Below are positions 22,266 through 36,025 of a stretch of DNA of 64,000 nt, piece after piece. Origin of the DNA: Ascaris suum (Eukaryota; Nematoda; Chromadorea; Rhabditida; Ascarididae); the NCBI GenBank assembly GCA_013433145.1, contig CM024184.1, positions 2,232,137 to 2,296,136 on the forward strand. The letters are read 5' to 3'. Each line of letters starts with the position of its first letter. Within the stretch, counting starts at the first letter, position 1. The position numbers were made by a program, and so were the translations under genes. Below the pieces are notes generated by a model, which had not been told where the DNA came from, did not search any database, and worked only from the letters and a program-made list of their open reading frames with translations.

Positions 22266-24069
22266 ATTGTTAGCAAAAGCCGCGACCCACAAAAATTTTA
22301 TGGGGCTTTTATTATTTGACGGACAAGCACGCATTGAGTTCGGTGCATGCGCTTTCTAGACTTTTGTCCTGCTACTGTATCAAGCCAACTTTCTTCAAAC
22401 ATGTTGGCACGAATGACCGCAACTATTCAGAGCTTGCTGTTCCACCCCAGTTTATGCGAAAAAAATACAGCAGACGAGCTTGAACAATGAAGTTAAGGTC
22501 CAGCAATAAAGTCAAGTTCCTTCCAGCCCTCCAACGCACATTATCTGCCCCGTCCTGGAATATCCTCATCCCCACAGGAAATTTTCAAAGCACTTCTAGA
22601 ACGGGACCCAGCGAGTGCGTGAACATCCCTCGCGAGGGATTGTATTCATCTACCGAGGGAATCCTGGACAGGGCAATCGCTGATGCTCTACTGGGGTCTG
22701 GAATTATCAGCATGTACTGGCCGACGTACTTTCGGTGCGATTAAAAGAGGAATATATTGCCGGAAATATAATTCCTCTTTTTCTTCTTAATTAGAGAACT
22801 GGTCGTTTAGCCGACCAGATGCAAAAGCGCATGTTGCGCCAACCTTCGTCAAACATTTCTATTATCTTAAACGTATGGATCTAAATGAAGGGGTTAGCCG
22901 ACATGCTTTTTTCAACTAATGGATCACCAGAGATAGATTTCTTAAGCATCGGCACTGAAGGCTTCTGAGGTAAGTGAAAAAATCAATTTGTTTTAATATG
23001 ACCAGCAGGACCTGTGCGTTACGATTGGCCTGATCGCTGGTCACTACAGTGCGACACATTGCCACGGAAAATCAGCGGCGCATATAGTTGTTTTATTCGA
23101 GAAACGTGTCGATACGACAGTGGAAACAGGACTTGAATGAACTCTATTAGCTGAACAAGTTACGGGTATCACTGCTTGCTTGCTTCGAAATTTCCAACAC
23201 TCTAAGCTTTCGAAAACTTGCCCACTATGGCGGCATAGTCTGGTCTCGTCGGCATGCATGTTTCTCTTTGCAGCAAAAGTACTGACACATTTGCAAAATT
23301 TACAGTAGATGACTATGTATATGAAACGGAAACGGCCGGTTCCTTGGTGCTGAAACATGGGGACATGATCGTATGTTGTATCGCAAAGGTGGGCCTTCTC
23401 TTCTTTTCGTATCCACGAGTGGCTCTTGTATAACGCTTGGAATCTGCTGAGAGGAGGATCTACACAATAGGGCTTTTTCAAAGACGTCCTGAGAGAAATG
23501 CACATGAGGAGAACGCCCAAAGTACTTGCCGAGCTTTTCGCCCAAACGATGTAACATACTTCATCCACATGTCCGTGCTTTTAGAGAATACAATTTTTAC
23601 CAGATCAGAATTTTCGGAGTCCACCGCTTCTGATGTACAGTTTGAAAGGATTTTCTCATGAGACGTATAAGTGAGACGAAGCTGGCACAAAGGTAGTCTT
23701 TATATGAGCACTCGTTTGGAGGTGCAGTGTGGAACAGCTATTCATGTTTTCATGTTAGAAAACATAAAACGTAATCCGGGAGAAATCCGACTGGCGGAAA
23801 TGTGGCATGTTGTTGGCATGATATTCTGTTTCTTATCCATTGCAGCAATAAAAATTCCAGTTCTGCATGAATGTCATGCGTGTGGTACATCAACTACCGA
23901 CTACTCTGATTTGGGTCATGTCATAGCACCACACGGGGCTTTGGTTCAAGTCCATTCATCCGCTCGAGAAGACGAACTGTATTACATGCTTACTGATGGA
24001 ATCGATCTATTTTGCTTCCGGCAATCTAAAACCGCTGGAGAACTTTTGCTTCCTTATTCATTACCATAG

Positions 24070-24075
<6 letters not shown>

Positions 24076-24163
<88 letters not shown>
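24076..24163. repeat. (AT)44 microsatellite
   Basis: 88 bp of uninterrupted AT dinucleotides in copy 2. The matching part of copy 1 (about 3,060-3,110) has no such repeat. It interrupts the alignment between the two copies. Confidence 0.95.
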
Positions 24164-24165
<2 letters not shown>

Positions 24166-26754
24166 GTCCATTTTGAACCTATAACGCAAGGCAGCGTCAA
24201 TCCCTGTGCCAGAATTTGAGAAAACAGTTACTGGACGCGAAATCTCATCGCTATTTGTAGTCAGCGGTTACAAGGCTGGTAATGAGGGGACCAAGGTTTC
24301 TTTCGTTATTACAACAAGGCCAAATAGAACAACGGATAGGTCGGTAAGCTGGAGAATCAATCGCAGATGAAACTAGCCGGAACCAGCGAGCTTCGCTGGA
24401 TCCAATCGTGAACAGAGGCGACTGAGATGTGAAGTAATTTTAATGCCCTTGGACGGAGTGAAATCGACTCTTGTCTAATGCGTAAGTAATGAATTTGATT
24501 AGCTTTCGTTTGCTCAGGTTTCATCTGCAGTAACGAATAGGCCTTAATAGCAACAATGTTATACCACTGCTTCGCAGCCTTTTTTTAGTCATTTTTTCCT
24601 GAGACTTGCAGCATTTCACGCTGCATGACGTTTTGTTTTGTGCTTCACGTTCTCGTCATACTGATATCCTATTGTTTCATATTCCCATTGTTTGCTGATG
24701 CTGTCAACATGCATTTGGGGACATACACGCCTAACTTTGGGTAACTGCTTGTTCTTCATGTTATTATATGCAACCGAAACCATAAGTTTTCTAACATGAG
24801 AGTATTCTACTGGATATCATAAAAGTATGTCTGGCGACTATTTTGTAGCACATTTTTATGGCACAGTGGATTGCGAGTGGGCCGAAGCAACAGATCATTA
24901 ACGCGTCGCACAGCACTGAAGCGATGTTAGCGACATCGAGCGAAAGCGAGCAAAGGCACAAGATGAGCCGGAGGGGTGTTGGGTCCTCAGAGGAAACTTC
25001 GATAACCTTTTGTTGGCGAACATGATAATGGTGATCTGGAAATACTTGGCCAGCAACCGCCGCCAATTTGATGTCTGCATTACTGGCTACCTGCCGAATA
25101 TCAGAAACGTCGAAAAAACGAGCAGCGCTTTATTCTTCTCAGGCAGATTTTCGACTGCGCCATAATCATCTCCAAGTTTTCAGCTGGCCATCTTCTGAGC
25201 ATCACCATGCGCCAGTGATGGATTTGAAGACAGGCAGCTTATTGATTAATTGGGATAACCTTGAAAAGGGAGGCCACGTCGTCGCCAATATTAATGATAT
25301 GAATAAGAGAATTTCCTCCTAAGAAGTGAACTTTCAACCTTCCACGTCAACTTTGATGGCCCTCCTACTGAATTCACCATTTTACATGGGTGTTGAAGAT
25401 AAAGTATCTTGAACGAGAGTACGGCGATGAATTCTTAAGAGCATGAAAAAAAGAGAGGTGGAAATGAATGCAGAGGCCAACAACAAATCAAGCAGCAAGG
25501 AAGCACAACGAAGGCCTTCAGCTTCTTTATTGAAGACCAGCGCCCAGACAAGGTTTTATGATCCTCAGCAATGCTCATATGCTCGAGTGAAGAAATTTTT
25601 CTTTGTCCAGTATGCACTATAATCATTTATAGGTTCAACGCAGATCTGTTTTTAGTGTCACAAGTGTTGGTTGTGCATTTGAAGACAGGAAGGCATTGAG
25701 GTGGTCCTCCCTACTGATTGTTTGGGATAACCTTGAAAAGGGAGACGAAGGAATCTACAAAAATAATGATATGAACGAGAAAATATCTTGTTTGGTAGCA
25801 CAAACTGCCGACCTTCAGCGAAAGCGTTGCTGGCGCTCCAGTCAATGAGTTGGCGGTTTCAAAGAGCTGTTAAAAAGTCTCTCGTGGAGTTCGATAGACG
25901 ATGGAAGGAAGAGTGGAGGAAATGAATGAAGAGAATGCAGATACAAGCATCAAAGCATGCGTCCAGGAAGGATTCTGATTGCATCCATATACTGCTGGTC
26001 CCTTGACCTCATTTGCCTTACTATTCTACTAAATAGCCCTATTCAGGAATAGGATTAGCATTCGGTTGCTTCACCGTACTGCCTTTCATTAAATCGTCAT
26101 ACCCATTACCTTTCCGAGTTGCCAAAACGCCTAATCACCCAGGTAGCGAAAATCACCGCTGGAAGAGCCAATGAATGCTTTTTCGCTCAGCAGCTGACGA
26201 ATTAATGCATGTCTGAGGTGGCCTCAACAGTTTCAGATACGAGTAGATACAAGAGTGAACATGGAAATTTGAAAAGTACCACTAGTGGGTGTAATAGTGA
26301 GTGGAAGGGGCAGGGAGGAAAGTGAAAAAGATGCAAGAGCGTTTTTCGAATTCTTTGGAAAGATGGAGGTAACGGTGTGAATAAGTGAGGTCTTCACTGC
26401 CCTCCGGCAGGAAATTCAATCGCCGAGGGAAGGAGGGAGAAATTGAGATGGAGGAACTGAGAAGCCTCTCTTCTCTTGCTTACTTTCTGATAATGCATGC
26501 TCCCGTTTAAATATGCCTATATTATTCGAATACGCTTTGATTTTGGGGTGAGCGGGCTTCTTCGCTGCGTTCCATGTTTGCCTTTTCCTATGTTAGTGTC
26601 GAACACCTACACTGAGTTGTTTTACATTGAAGCAGAGGATGCTGGTAGCCGCGAATACTTGGATATAGCGGGATAATGCCTTAAATTAAACGTTAAATCG
26701 CAAGAGATCACAGACTAACGTGAAAGAAAAAACCTGGAATGTCTGGCTACCGGC

Positions 26755-26971
26755 TCACAGTATACGAAAATGGGATTTGAAATCCACGGTGTTAGTTCGC
26801 AGTACATGATGTTCGAGGAAATCGGAAGCAGCAAAAATAAACTGGGCACTACCTCTTCGTTCGGTTCGATGATGCGAAGTGACAGCGTTTTCGATTCATA
26901 TGTTAAAACTGGAATCAGAATCATTCTTGAGGGTAATGCGTTTCGGGTTGAACAGCGTCGATTCTTTTATT
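26755..26971 (+). pseudogene. Possible CUB-like exon upstream of the Thr tract (copy 2)
   Basis: After GGCTCACAG (ending 26,759) an open frame reads MGFEIHGVSSQYMMFEEIG, SSKNKLGTTSSFG and SYVKTGIRIILEGN. The order (acid-rich turn, LGT, then hydrophobic IRIIL near the end) is loosely CUB-like, but the usual cysteines are missing. The matching part of copy 1 (about 7,270-7,480) has a 1-nt shift and in-frame TAG/TAA, so it is dead there. Coding status in copy 2 is unproven. Confidence 0.3.
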
Positions 26972-27333
26972 AACAAATAGACGATCAAAAAACACTTAGA
27001 CAGGACTGATCATTTTTCTCATTAATTGTCGTAGGATGCACCTGTGTCACTTTGCACTTCCTGGTTTCCCTCATATTATATACCACGAACAATTCAATGT
27101 GTGGTCCAGAAGTCCTGATCTTAAGCAAAACGCAAAACATTGAGAGTGATACGAACAACTTTCAGCAGAGTCTTGAGCTGAGCCTGATGTGCCCGAATGT
27201 CGAAAATGCGGGAGTTGCAACCTCTTCTGATGTCGGTTACGAATGAGGCCTAGCTTAACTCAGTCACTGTACATGTTTACTGTTTTTACTATTCAACCAT
27301 TTTTAACAACTTGGTCATGTAGGAGGTGTTCAG

Positions 27334-27831
27334 GATCGGTATACTACTACAACCACAACTACCACAACCACAACTACTACAACTACTACAACCACTACCA
27401 CCACAACCACCACTACTACAATCACTACCACCACAACCACCACGACCACAACCACCACGACCACAACCACTACGACCAACCACTACTACCACTACCACGA
27501 CCACTACAACCACTACTACACCACTACACAACCACTACACCACTACGACACCACCTCTACCACAACTTCTACCACCACAAGCACCTCCACGAGCACGACC
27601 ACCACCACAACAACAGCGACTACTACCACAACCACTGCTATTACAAGCACCTCTACTGCAACCACCATTGGGGCGACCACGACAATCACGACAGTTGCAA
27701 CGACGAGCGCTACTACGACGAAGGCTGTTGCCACAAAGCGCACAATTACAGCGATCACTGCGCCAACCACGCCTACCACATCCACTTCTGTGCTACTTGA
27801 TGGAGTGAGCAGTGGAGCCATTTTGCCAGGT
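27334..27831 (+). pseudogene. Thr-rich (mucin-like) exon, copy 2, frameshifted
   Basis: This matches copy 1: GTGTTCAG, then GAT CGG TAT ACT ACT and a long run of Thr codons. The Thr frame breaks near 27,475 (CGACCAACCACTAC), after which the ACN repeats continue in other frames. The right end, CTTGATGGAGTGAGCAGTGG, resembles copy 1 and finishes in a better donor, CCAG|GTAATT, at 27,830-27,831. Either the repeat slipped or the tract was misassembled; long ACN repeats are prone to both. Confidence 0.5.
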
Positions 27832-29956
27832 AATTTTTCCTTACTACTCAAAATGTGCACATCAGTATGAGTGGCAACTTCTACCATCCCTCAAAATGAT
27901 GTTTCCATATTGCATCGTAGCTCGTTGTTGTGGAGCTCATTCAAAGCAGACCTTGATTGCATTCCAACGCCCGACTGCAGGATTTTCTGCACCAAACAAG
28001 ACCTTCACTTGCAATAAACCAATATGAATAGGCAAGGGAGACTTCCGAATATCAGAGTAATAAACAGACGAGCGAACAAGATATCAACAGATCGACAAGC
28101 AACGTACTGAAAGTGAAAAAGTACTGCGAAGCAAAGCATTTGTCAGCAATGGCAAACACGCATATCAAATAAGCAGAAAAGAAAACAGAATACCCATGCT
28201 CATCAAAGAAAAACAGCACGAGTCACAAGGCAATTAATAGGACTCAGAAGTGAGGTTACAATACGCCGTTTGCTTGCTTCAATGAACTCTTTGAAAGCGA
28301 TGAAAAAGAGCCCTTACTGTTTAGAAAAATGGATAACCATGTCCTGGTGCGATTTATCAAACGGCCGTCAATTGATTTATAATAATCTTCATTCATAACA
28401 CCCTTTTGAAAGAAAAAACTTTAAGTTCGCTAAAAGAAAGAAACGTAATGAACGATAGAAGATTAATGGCTGTCTTGCGATACACGCACATGAGTTTTGA
28501 GAGTAACCACGAACGGCATTCACAAAGGTTTCTATAGCTTGACTGACTGGCGTCTTTGATATAGCGATGCTTTCCTAACTTTTTTCCCATACATCCATTT
28601 CCGTTCACAAAAAAAACGGCGCCGCATTTCTGACATCAAGCTGTTCATCTTCCCACCCACTCCACATGTTTTTTCCCATTTTTCCTCAACTCTCAGCATT
28701 TTTAAAATCCGTCATAATCTATCCTATTCCCAATCCAACAATTCCTCTATCACTTACTTGTTTCCCCCCTTTTCTTTCAAGTCCACGGCTTTTTTTTCTC
28801 ATTTGCTACCACTCGCGATATTTACAAAGAGGACCAAGAAAGTACTTCATACCTCAGATTCAGAAGACTACAAATTATTTTTGACAAGAATGGCAAATCC
28901 ACCACCAAGTGCACCATGGATCTCATTACATCTGAACACATAAAAAAAAGTCAACTGGATAACGAGAGTAAGTAAAGACCACCCACCGTCGTCATGTTTC
29001 GTTCTGGACTAAACTGAGGTAATTAGAAACATCGAGTGTCACGTCCGTGGAATGCAATTCATTAGACTGGGCATCGAAATACCGGAACCTCTGTTCCTCA
29101 TTTCTTCGGAACTGCGACTGTAAGCTCAGTGTCTTTTCACAAGCAGTGATGGGCAGTAGCGTGCTTCTTCTAGGTAAGCGGCCTCCAGAAAAGGACAAGT
29201 GATTCATACCCCTTGTACCTATCGAGTAATTAGACGAAACTTCGATAGTTAGGCAAACATTTAATAAAGTTTGAGAACGAACGATGTGCAAAGTTAAATG
29301 AGAAAAGCTGAGGCCTTATGCCTAGGAAAGCAGCCGCGATCTCATCACCTCTTTTCGTCGAGACATAAGAAAAAAATACTTTTGTGTGACTTGCTAATTT
29401 AGGGCAGTACCATTATGTATTGCTGTGCAACAAGGTGCTATGCGATGCTGTAAAACAAAATCCCGCGTCACATTCGAAGCGTTGCAGATAGATATGCGAT
29501 CAACGCTTAATTTATGCAGCACTTCCTCGCGTTCTATTCATGTTCTTTTCTTTGAAAAAATTAAGCAGCCTTTGGTGCCGTTTTGAAATTCCTCAGTTGT
29601 TAGGGGTTGTATCCACATTGCCATGTCTACCTCGTTCATCTGAAAATTTCAGGATGGAAGGTACACAGCATGCTATTAGCAGTCGCGACAGTGTTTGTTC
29701 AATTATGGTGACAAGTTTCCATCCGTTATCATCGAAATGTTCATTTTTGTTCCCTACGAATAAAATGATGTTAGCGATAGTGGATTCTATCTCCGTACGT
29801 AATGAAAACGAAGCTCTACAGAACATTGCTTCTGCTGCAATATGTTTTGGTCAACTGAAATTGATACTTGCATAGGCGACAGGAAAGGCTAATTGCGGCA
29901 TTTCTCGTACAGAAATGTCGGAAGAGCCGAATAACAATTTCTGACAGAGTACCAAG

Positions 29957-30289
29957 TCAGTCATGACCCGGTGCATTCGAAGGAATCCGAGCTGAATATC
30001 TTACTGCTGGCAGTGTGATTTGGCTGGTATTACATTGTAAGCTTCGCGAATAGCAGTACGGATGGAGCAATTTTGTACATTTATTGATAAGTGATATGAT
30101 GAACGGACCAGATGAAATGCTGTAACTTATATACTGCAAAACGCGAAGTCCACGATTTGCAATTTTTGACGACTTTTCGGCGACAGCGGTGCACTGAGGC
30201 ATCCAATGAAGTACAGAGTCCTTTACTACACCAAGATCACGAACGCCATTTGGAATAGGGGTACCCTCAACCCCTACCTGAGCAGGATG
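29957..30289 (-). mobile_element. Relic of a non-LTR reverse transcriptase, copy 2
   Basis: Same frame as in copy 1 with a few substitutions (KIANRGLRVLQYIS; NKCTKLLHPYCYSRSLQ). The frame stays open for about 110 codons in both copies, but nothing similar to the catalytic palm is found upstream. It entered before the large duplication, since both copies share it at the same place. Confidence 0.5.
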
Positions 30290-31107
30290 TTAAAATGGCT
30301 CACATGGTAGAGTTCATCGGAAGCATCCTGTTGCCATAATTTCGAGTTTTCGAGAATATCAACGTCCTTCTACGGAATACGAGAGAGCGGAATTGGGGGA
30401 TCGTTCTCAACGGGTTCTTTTGGAGGAGCGCACAATATGTTGAGTGATGTAAGAATGCTATTGTGACGACTAGTGAATGGAATCTCGAAAGAGGATGAAT
30501 GAACAAACAAATCACTTCGAGTACTTTAGTCACAGGAACGAATGGTTGTAAAATACTGAAGTAATATATTTCCTCGTTGATTCTGTGCAAAATTTCAAAT
30601 ACATGAGAAAAAAAAAACGAATGTGGATTACGTGCACATTCAACTATATGGCAAAAATTTTGAAAGAAAAGAAACGAAAACTTTCATGGAAAATTTTTTT
30701 CACCACTGTGAATTTTTCGCTCCAGCCATCTTCTACGAACAAGCAAAATAAATAAATTCAGCGAAAAATTCACGATTTACAGAGATTATCACTGGATAAT
30801 CTCCGCTCGTGGTGATGACTTTGAAGAACATCACCGACTAGACATCGATCATCGTTCCCTTTTGACGCTTATTGCCACTTTCAAATAACAAGTTGCGAGT
30901 ATAGCGCTGTGGTATCACAAAAGTGATAACATATTGTCTGCCTCACACAATGGTTTGTAAGGAAGATCTGCAAATACAGATCAACCGACATCCCATAGAG
31001 CAGGGGGAGAAAGGTGGCCGCGTTACGGATCAAAGCGGTATGCCACTGCTTTAATGATCTCAGCAATAGAGCAAACTCCCTATAAATTCCTTGATGCAGA
31101 TTTGAGG

Positions 31108-31117
31108 TATATAAAAG
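31108..31117 (+). promoter_or_regulatory. TATA-type core promoter, copy 2
   Basis: TATATAAAAG identical to copy 1. About 235 bp downstream an ATG opens a 68-codon frame (31,353-31,559; MMQRKGHAEFEISLKQL). Copy 1 has a TAA in the same frame after FEI. The promoter call rests on the motif and its conservation only. Confidence 0.35.
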
Positions 31118-31518
31118 CGGAGTTGTTGCTGGTGCCATTCATTCGCGGTCTGTTCGCAGAGGCGTGCCCAGGAAGAAAGAGCGGAATCGTGTCCGGCTTT
31201 CTCGAGTGGGCATCTGTTGCAATTCGCTGTTGGAATAAAACATTTTTTTGTGTGTGTGTTCCGCTTTTGCATAACACCTGAAAGCCTCGAGAGAACCCCA
31301 CCAACCACCCTTACAGAGTTCTAAGCTAATCAACGTCAGCTATATTGCATCTATGATGCAGCGAAAAGGTCACGCAGAATTTGAAATCTCATTGAAACAA
31401 CTCAAACATACTACGCTTAAGAAAGCTTTCGTTTTAATCGAAATATGCGAGAAATTTTGTGGAAATACTAATATTAGAAAGGAACATTTCACAAATGACG
31501 CGGATAGAAAGTTGCCAA

Positions 31519-34503
31519 AGTTGTCTGAAATGAACCTCTTTCTGCTTCGCTATGGTTAAATTGCCCAAAATGACGCCATTATGAAAATTGCCGTTGCTTT
31601 TCATTTCGATCTCATTCTATAAGTGCAAATCGTTTATGGTATTTGCTAAGGAAAGCTATGAGAAAAAAAACACTTCAACTATAAGTAGAATGACCATGAC
31701 TAGCTGACTGTGACAAAGACCAAGAAAAAAGTGCTATGAACTGGATTGAAATGAGAATGTGACCATTAAAAAATTCTTAATTTTCTCTCATGCGGCTGGT
31801 CGCCATCTTTCCTGACTCCAACTCCCTCCTCACCAACCTCTCTTCTTCATCCATAACTCCTTCTCCTCTCAATTCGTCCATCTCTGGTTCCACCTCCTCC
31901 TTTGCTCACCATTCATCTACACCTTCTGCGTCCACCGTGATAATGTTATGGATCATTTACAAACACTGCGGCAGTTTATGTGCCGATATCTGAGCATCGT
32001 CCTAATTGGGGACATTAATCAAGAGTTACTGTTTGTTAAAATTTCCAACGGCTATTTGTTACTCTCATTAGGCATTTTTTGCTTCGCAGTTCTACTCAGT
32101 TAAGTGCTTTATTATGCATTTCGATTTAGAGCTGCAAGAATTTTTCGCTCAAGGAAGTTGCTAGTAGCAATTTAGAAGGAAAAAAAAACATATTCCAATA
32201 TATGGAATTTTATCCATCAAATTCTGAACTCCATTTATTTTTCTGAAATCCGCTATTCACATAGTGGGACATCGCAAAATGACTAAAACTACTACTCATC
32301 GTTCACTCGATCTAGGCTCGTACTGTTCATTCAGCATTTTTCCATTTCAATAACATCAGTCGTGATTGGCTCGTATGAAGTCATCTCTATAGCAGAAGGA
32401 CTGGGTTTTAACAGAAACGGAGATATTAATAAAATAGTGCTTTATATGGGCGAAAAATATTGGTACTCATAAACATTAATTCTATAAAGACTTAGAACCG
32501 ACACAGAATTGCAATTAGAGGTATAGTTGGAACCGGATTAGAATCACCTAGCTAGAACCGGAAATGTGTTTAGAACCAAGGTAGAACCGAAGTTAGACCA
32601 GGAGGTCCGTCTCGCATAGCATTAGTTTTAGAGCCGAAGTCTGAATCGGATGCGATTCTATCATAGTCGCATTTAAGATGAGAACTTGCAGAAGACGAAA
32701 AAAGAATTTGTGAATTACAAGGCATCCTACAGCAAATTTCTTGCCATATAAATGTAGTCATCAGCAGTAGATTGCTTAAGACTTATAAAACAACATATTC
32801 GTCTAGTACTTTTTGTTACTCTTTTCAAGTTCAGTCGAACAAAACGTTCCATCTTATACGTGAATAGCTAATGATAGTTTAAATATTCCTCGAAAAGCAG
32901 ACTGTTTCTCCAGAATCGTATATTTCAAATGCAACCGTGATTCTCTAGTCGAAAAATTGGCTCTTCCGTTTTTCCTCAATTCAAAAGACAATTTTCTATT
33001 CGAGGAGTTCCTACATTGACGAAATATTCTCTTTTAAAGAGAGTTTTCAATTCAAAGAAACTTTTTATTTCTCGCATATATTGAGAGAAACTTTATTTGC
33101 AATTATGAGGAATTTCAATTCGAGAAATTATTACAATAATTCTTAGAAATTCTTCGATCATTAATTGCAAGTGTTTTTTATACGTATATGTGCGCTTCTA
33201 TGTGCTGAATTTTTTCTCGCTTTCTTACAAATACTTAGCAGTGTTTCCAATTTCGAGCGTGGAATCTGCTTTCCGCCAGCATCGTTAATGCATTCACTCG
33301 TTTAGCATTTAAGCTGCTGGAGAACGTCGTTTCTAGAGTACTATTGCATTTAATCACGTATTGCAATGAAGCGTGGAGAACGTTTCTTTCTATTGCTCAC
33401 ATGAATGTCGTATTGTCGGGTTTTGCTCTAATGGAATATTGAGCTTCTTTCGGGATGAACTAATATAGAATAAAGTAATGTTTCTTTAATTTGTCTTTAA
33501 CATACCTGCTTTGGCAGGTGGCACGATATGCACCTTTGTGTTGCATCATATAATCAACCAGGTTACATGAGGAAAGAATTAGTGATGAAGCATGCATACT
33601 AATGCCTTCATATTCTAGTCGAGGTGTAATCGATAAACGCTTAAATCTCCTGTAAAAAACCCGTTTCGTTTTTCGGCTTTTTTTTTGCAATCCGACCAAC
33701 GAAGAGTGCGAGGCGGTTGCAAAATTTATGCAAATATTTGGTATTTTTAAGCCTTTGGTATCTTTGAAAATGGTGATTCTAATTGAAAGTTAAGACAGAA
33801 TCCTCTCTAAAGACCATCAAATTTGAGAACTCTTACTTCAAGGGTTATTCATGAAACGAAAACCATCAGGCAGACCAGCAAGCAGACAGACAGACCCATG
33901 GATATGCGCAGACATGGTGTTGCCAAAACATATATTGGAAATGCTAATTCGCAAAGAGCGTATTTCAATTAAGGGAAAGAAGAACATACAGGCCAATCAC
34001 CCTGTCAGAGTTCATTGTGTATTTTCCTATTCGCAGCATCTTTCGCATGAAAACAAATAATTTAACAGCTGTTAGGGAATTTTCTTCCTCCTATATATAT
34101 CTTCGGCATTTTTCTGTTCTTAATTCCATTAAATTCCAGTAATTCAGTTTTTTCTAATATTCGGCTAAAGTGTTGAGATGTCTCTTAAAATCTTTGCTCT
34201 TCATGAGATAGGAGATGATAGATAGGAATAATACTAACAAATATCGGCAAATCCTTAGAGAAGAATTCTCGTGCAATGTTTACATGAGGATATGGTTATA
34301 AATACATTTCGAAAAAACCAGTTGAAATTATTCATCTACAAATACGATAACAAAAATGAAAGATCAAAGATTAAAACAAAGACTCCACTCGTGGCAATCG
34401 GCTATCTAATGATTTGATCAGATATGTCATATTGAAGTGTTTAAATTAATGCTGATCAATGCAAAATTGTTGAATAGCAATAAAGAAGTGTTGTGTGTTT
34501 CAG
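31519..34503. other. Stretch without a supported gene
   Basis: It contains a C/T-rich Ser/Thr frame (31,790-31,993), a region where TAGAACCGR-like words recur (32,490-32,600), and a 69-codon frame at 33,851-34,060 next to a CAGA repeat. None has a convincing splice context. Confidence 0.5.
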
Positions 34504-35676
34504 TTCAACAATCCAACATTTGTGCTATTCCGAGATAAAGGTTTCCTTCCAATTTTTGAACCCGAGAACGAAGGTATTCCGTATGATACGAGAGGAAAAC
34601 GGAGCTTCTATGGTCTCTACAAGTAAGTTTTAAATTTGCATCGAAAATTTATTAGTATTTTTTCTTCAAATTCAACAAGTAAAGCTAAAATTGAATCAAA
34701 CGAACATTTCATTAACTCATCTAGTATTGAGATTTTAGCAGATCAAATTATTTGAAACATATAGTATTTGTTTAACAACTATTGTATAATAGAAACGAAG
34801 AAAACCAGTGCTAAATATTTCTGGAAGAGTAGAAGGAAGAATACAAAGGATGGGGATATATATTCAAGGAGTTGAAGTATCTTAGATTTCATCCTCAAAT
34901 ACCGTAATTTCTGCTAATATCAAATATCGTAATAAAACCAATGCATGAGATTGCTGTAAACGTATTCTCAAAATTGGAGCATGTGTCGTTTTTTTTTTAA
35001 CGTTATGAACACTAATAAATAACAAATGAAGGAGCATTTCAGAGAAGTTGGCTGTCATTATACGAGCTTTTTTATTGCTTTCACTTGATCAACAGCTTTT
35101 ATTAGCTACCAACAAATAATAAACATATCAAATAATGTCGTTATTTTAATTAACCGATCGCTCAAATGAGCCTTGTTCTTACCACTCGAGCAATGAACGA
35201 TTAAAAAGCAAACGTATTCTATCATATACGTGGGTGTACCCCATGGTGCTAAAAACATCGAAACGATAACCGAAAACAAATTGCAGGAAAATGAATGAAG
35301 CATACAAACATCGCGGTTATAAGAAATCATTCTAGTGATCGAAAATGAATCCATTAATGTGCGTATATAATAAGCGACGAGCGAATAAAAATTCTCTCAA
35401 CAAGCATTGTACTTCACAATATGCTTTACAGATTTTTACAAGGCAAAACACTCGAAAAGCAAGTAACGTGCTTTTTACGATTCGATCCTACTTGAATTTC
35501 GAAATGTTCGACCGATCGCATAAATATTCGAAAAAAATTTTTTTTTGCAGCACCAATCTTGTGTTGCTTATAAATGTTCAATTCAAAAAATAAAGAAAAT
35601 AAATAAATAAATAAAATCAGCGAGAACTTTTAAAAGATGTTTACTTTGCAGTTTTGCCAATCACTCCAACCGATAG
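34504..35676 (+). CDS. Two exons, possible 3' end of gene X or a separate gene
   Basis: Exon 34504-34622 is preceded by TGTTTCAG and followed by GTAAGT. Its only long frame (phase 0 in, 2 out) reads FNNPTFVLFRDKGFLPIFEP and ENEGIPYDTRGKRSFYGLY. A second piece at 35652-35676 follows TTTGCAG, keeps phase and reads NFANHSNR then TAG, giving a tidy C-terminus. Gene X exon 19580-19609 leaves in phase 1, so at least one unseen exon would be needed to join them. GKR is a possible dibasic/amidation site, but one exon does not make a neuropeptide precursor. No further exon was found in 31,560-34,503. Confidence 0.45.
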
Positions 35677-36025
35677 CCAATAGTAGTCGAAAAATAATGG
35701 GGAAAAAAATTTCTATATGTAAATTTAATTTTTTTTTTCTGCAAATCTTCCACTAAATCGATTGAGACATTCGAAATATTCGTGGTACCCAGCTAAACTC
35801 CATACGGTTTGATATATCCCCCCCCCCCGGCAAAAAAATCTTGTGATATACTAATCCCATCTCACTCGATCCGGTATATCGCAAAAAAGTCATTTGACAT
35901 ATCGATCACATCTCATATAATCTAGATATCGCAGAATACACCTCACAGGCGCTGAAGTCACACCTGTCACCAAAAACTGCTTCCACCATCATACCCGATT
36001 GCATGCGGTGCGAAGTAATGTCCAC

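Larger units (their letters stand above)
21206..31518. repeat. Large direct duplication, copy 2
   Basis: Second copy of the block described at the left edge, in the same orientation. Relative to copy 1 it lacks about 1.46 kb (3,346-4,808 of copy 1). It has gained an insertion of about 300 bp (21,964-22,265), an AT microsatellite (24,076-24,163) and about 0.77 kb near 28,000-28,770. If gene X extends to 34,504, this whole copy lies in its intron. Apart from the conserved fragments listed separately I see no intact gene in it. Confidence 0.9.

Noticed and set aside
23044..23568. 174-codon minus-strand frame in copy 2
   Set aside because: The matching part of copy 1 (1,600-2,036) splits it among frames and no domain is visible; most likely a chance open frame in a decayed repeat.
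27243..27808. His/Tyr-rich and Pro/Gln-rich frames of 160-185 codons
   Set aside because: Shifted readings of the same ACN repeat; composition follows the repeat, not a protein.
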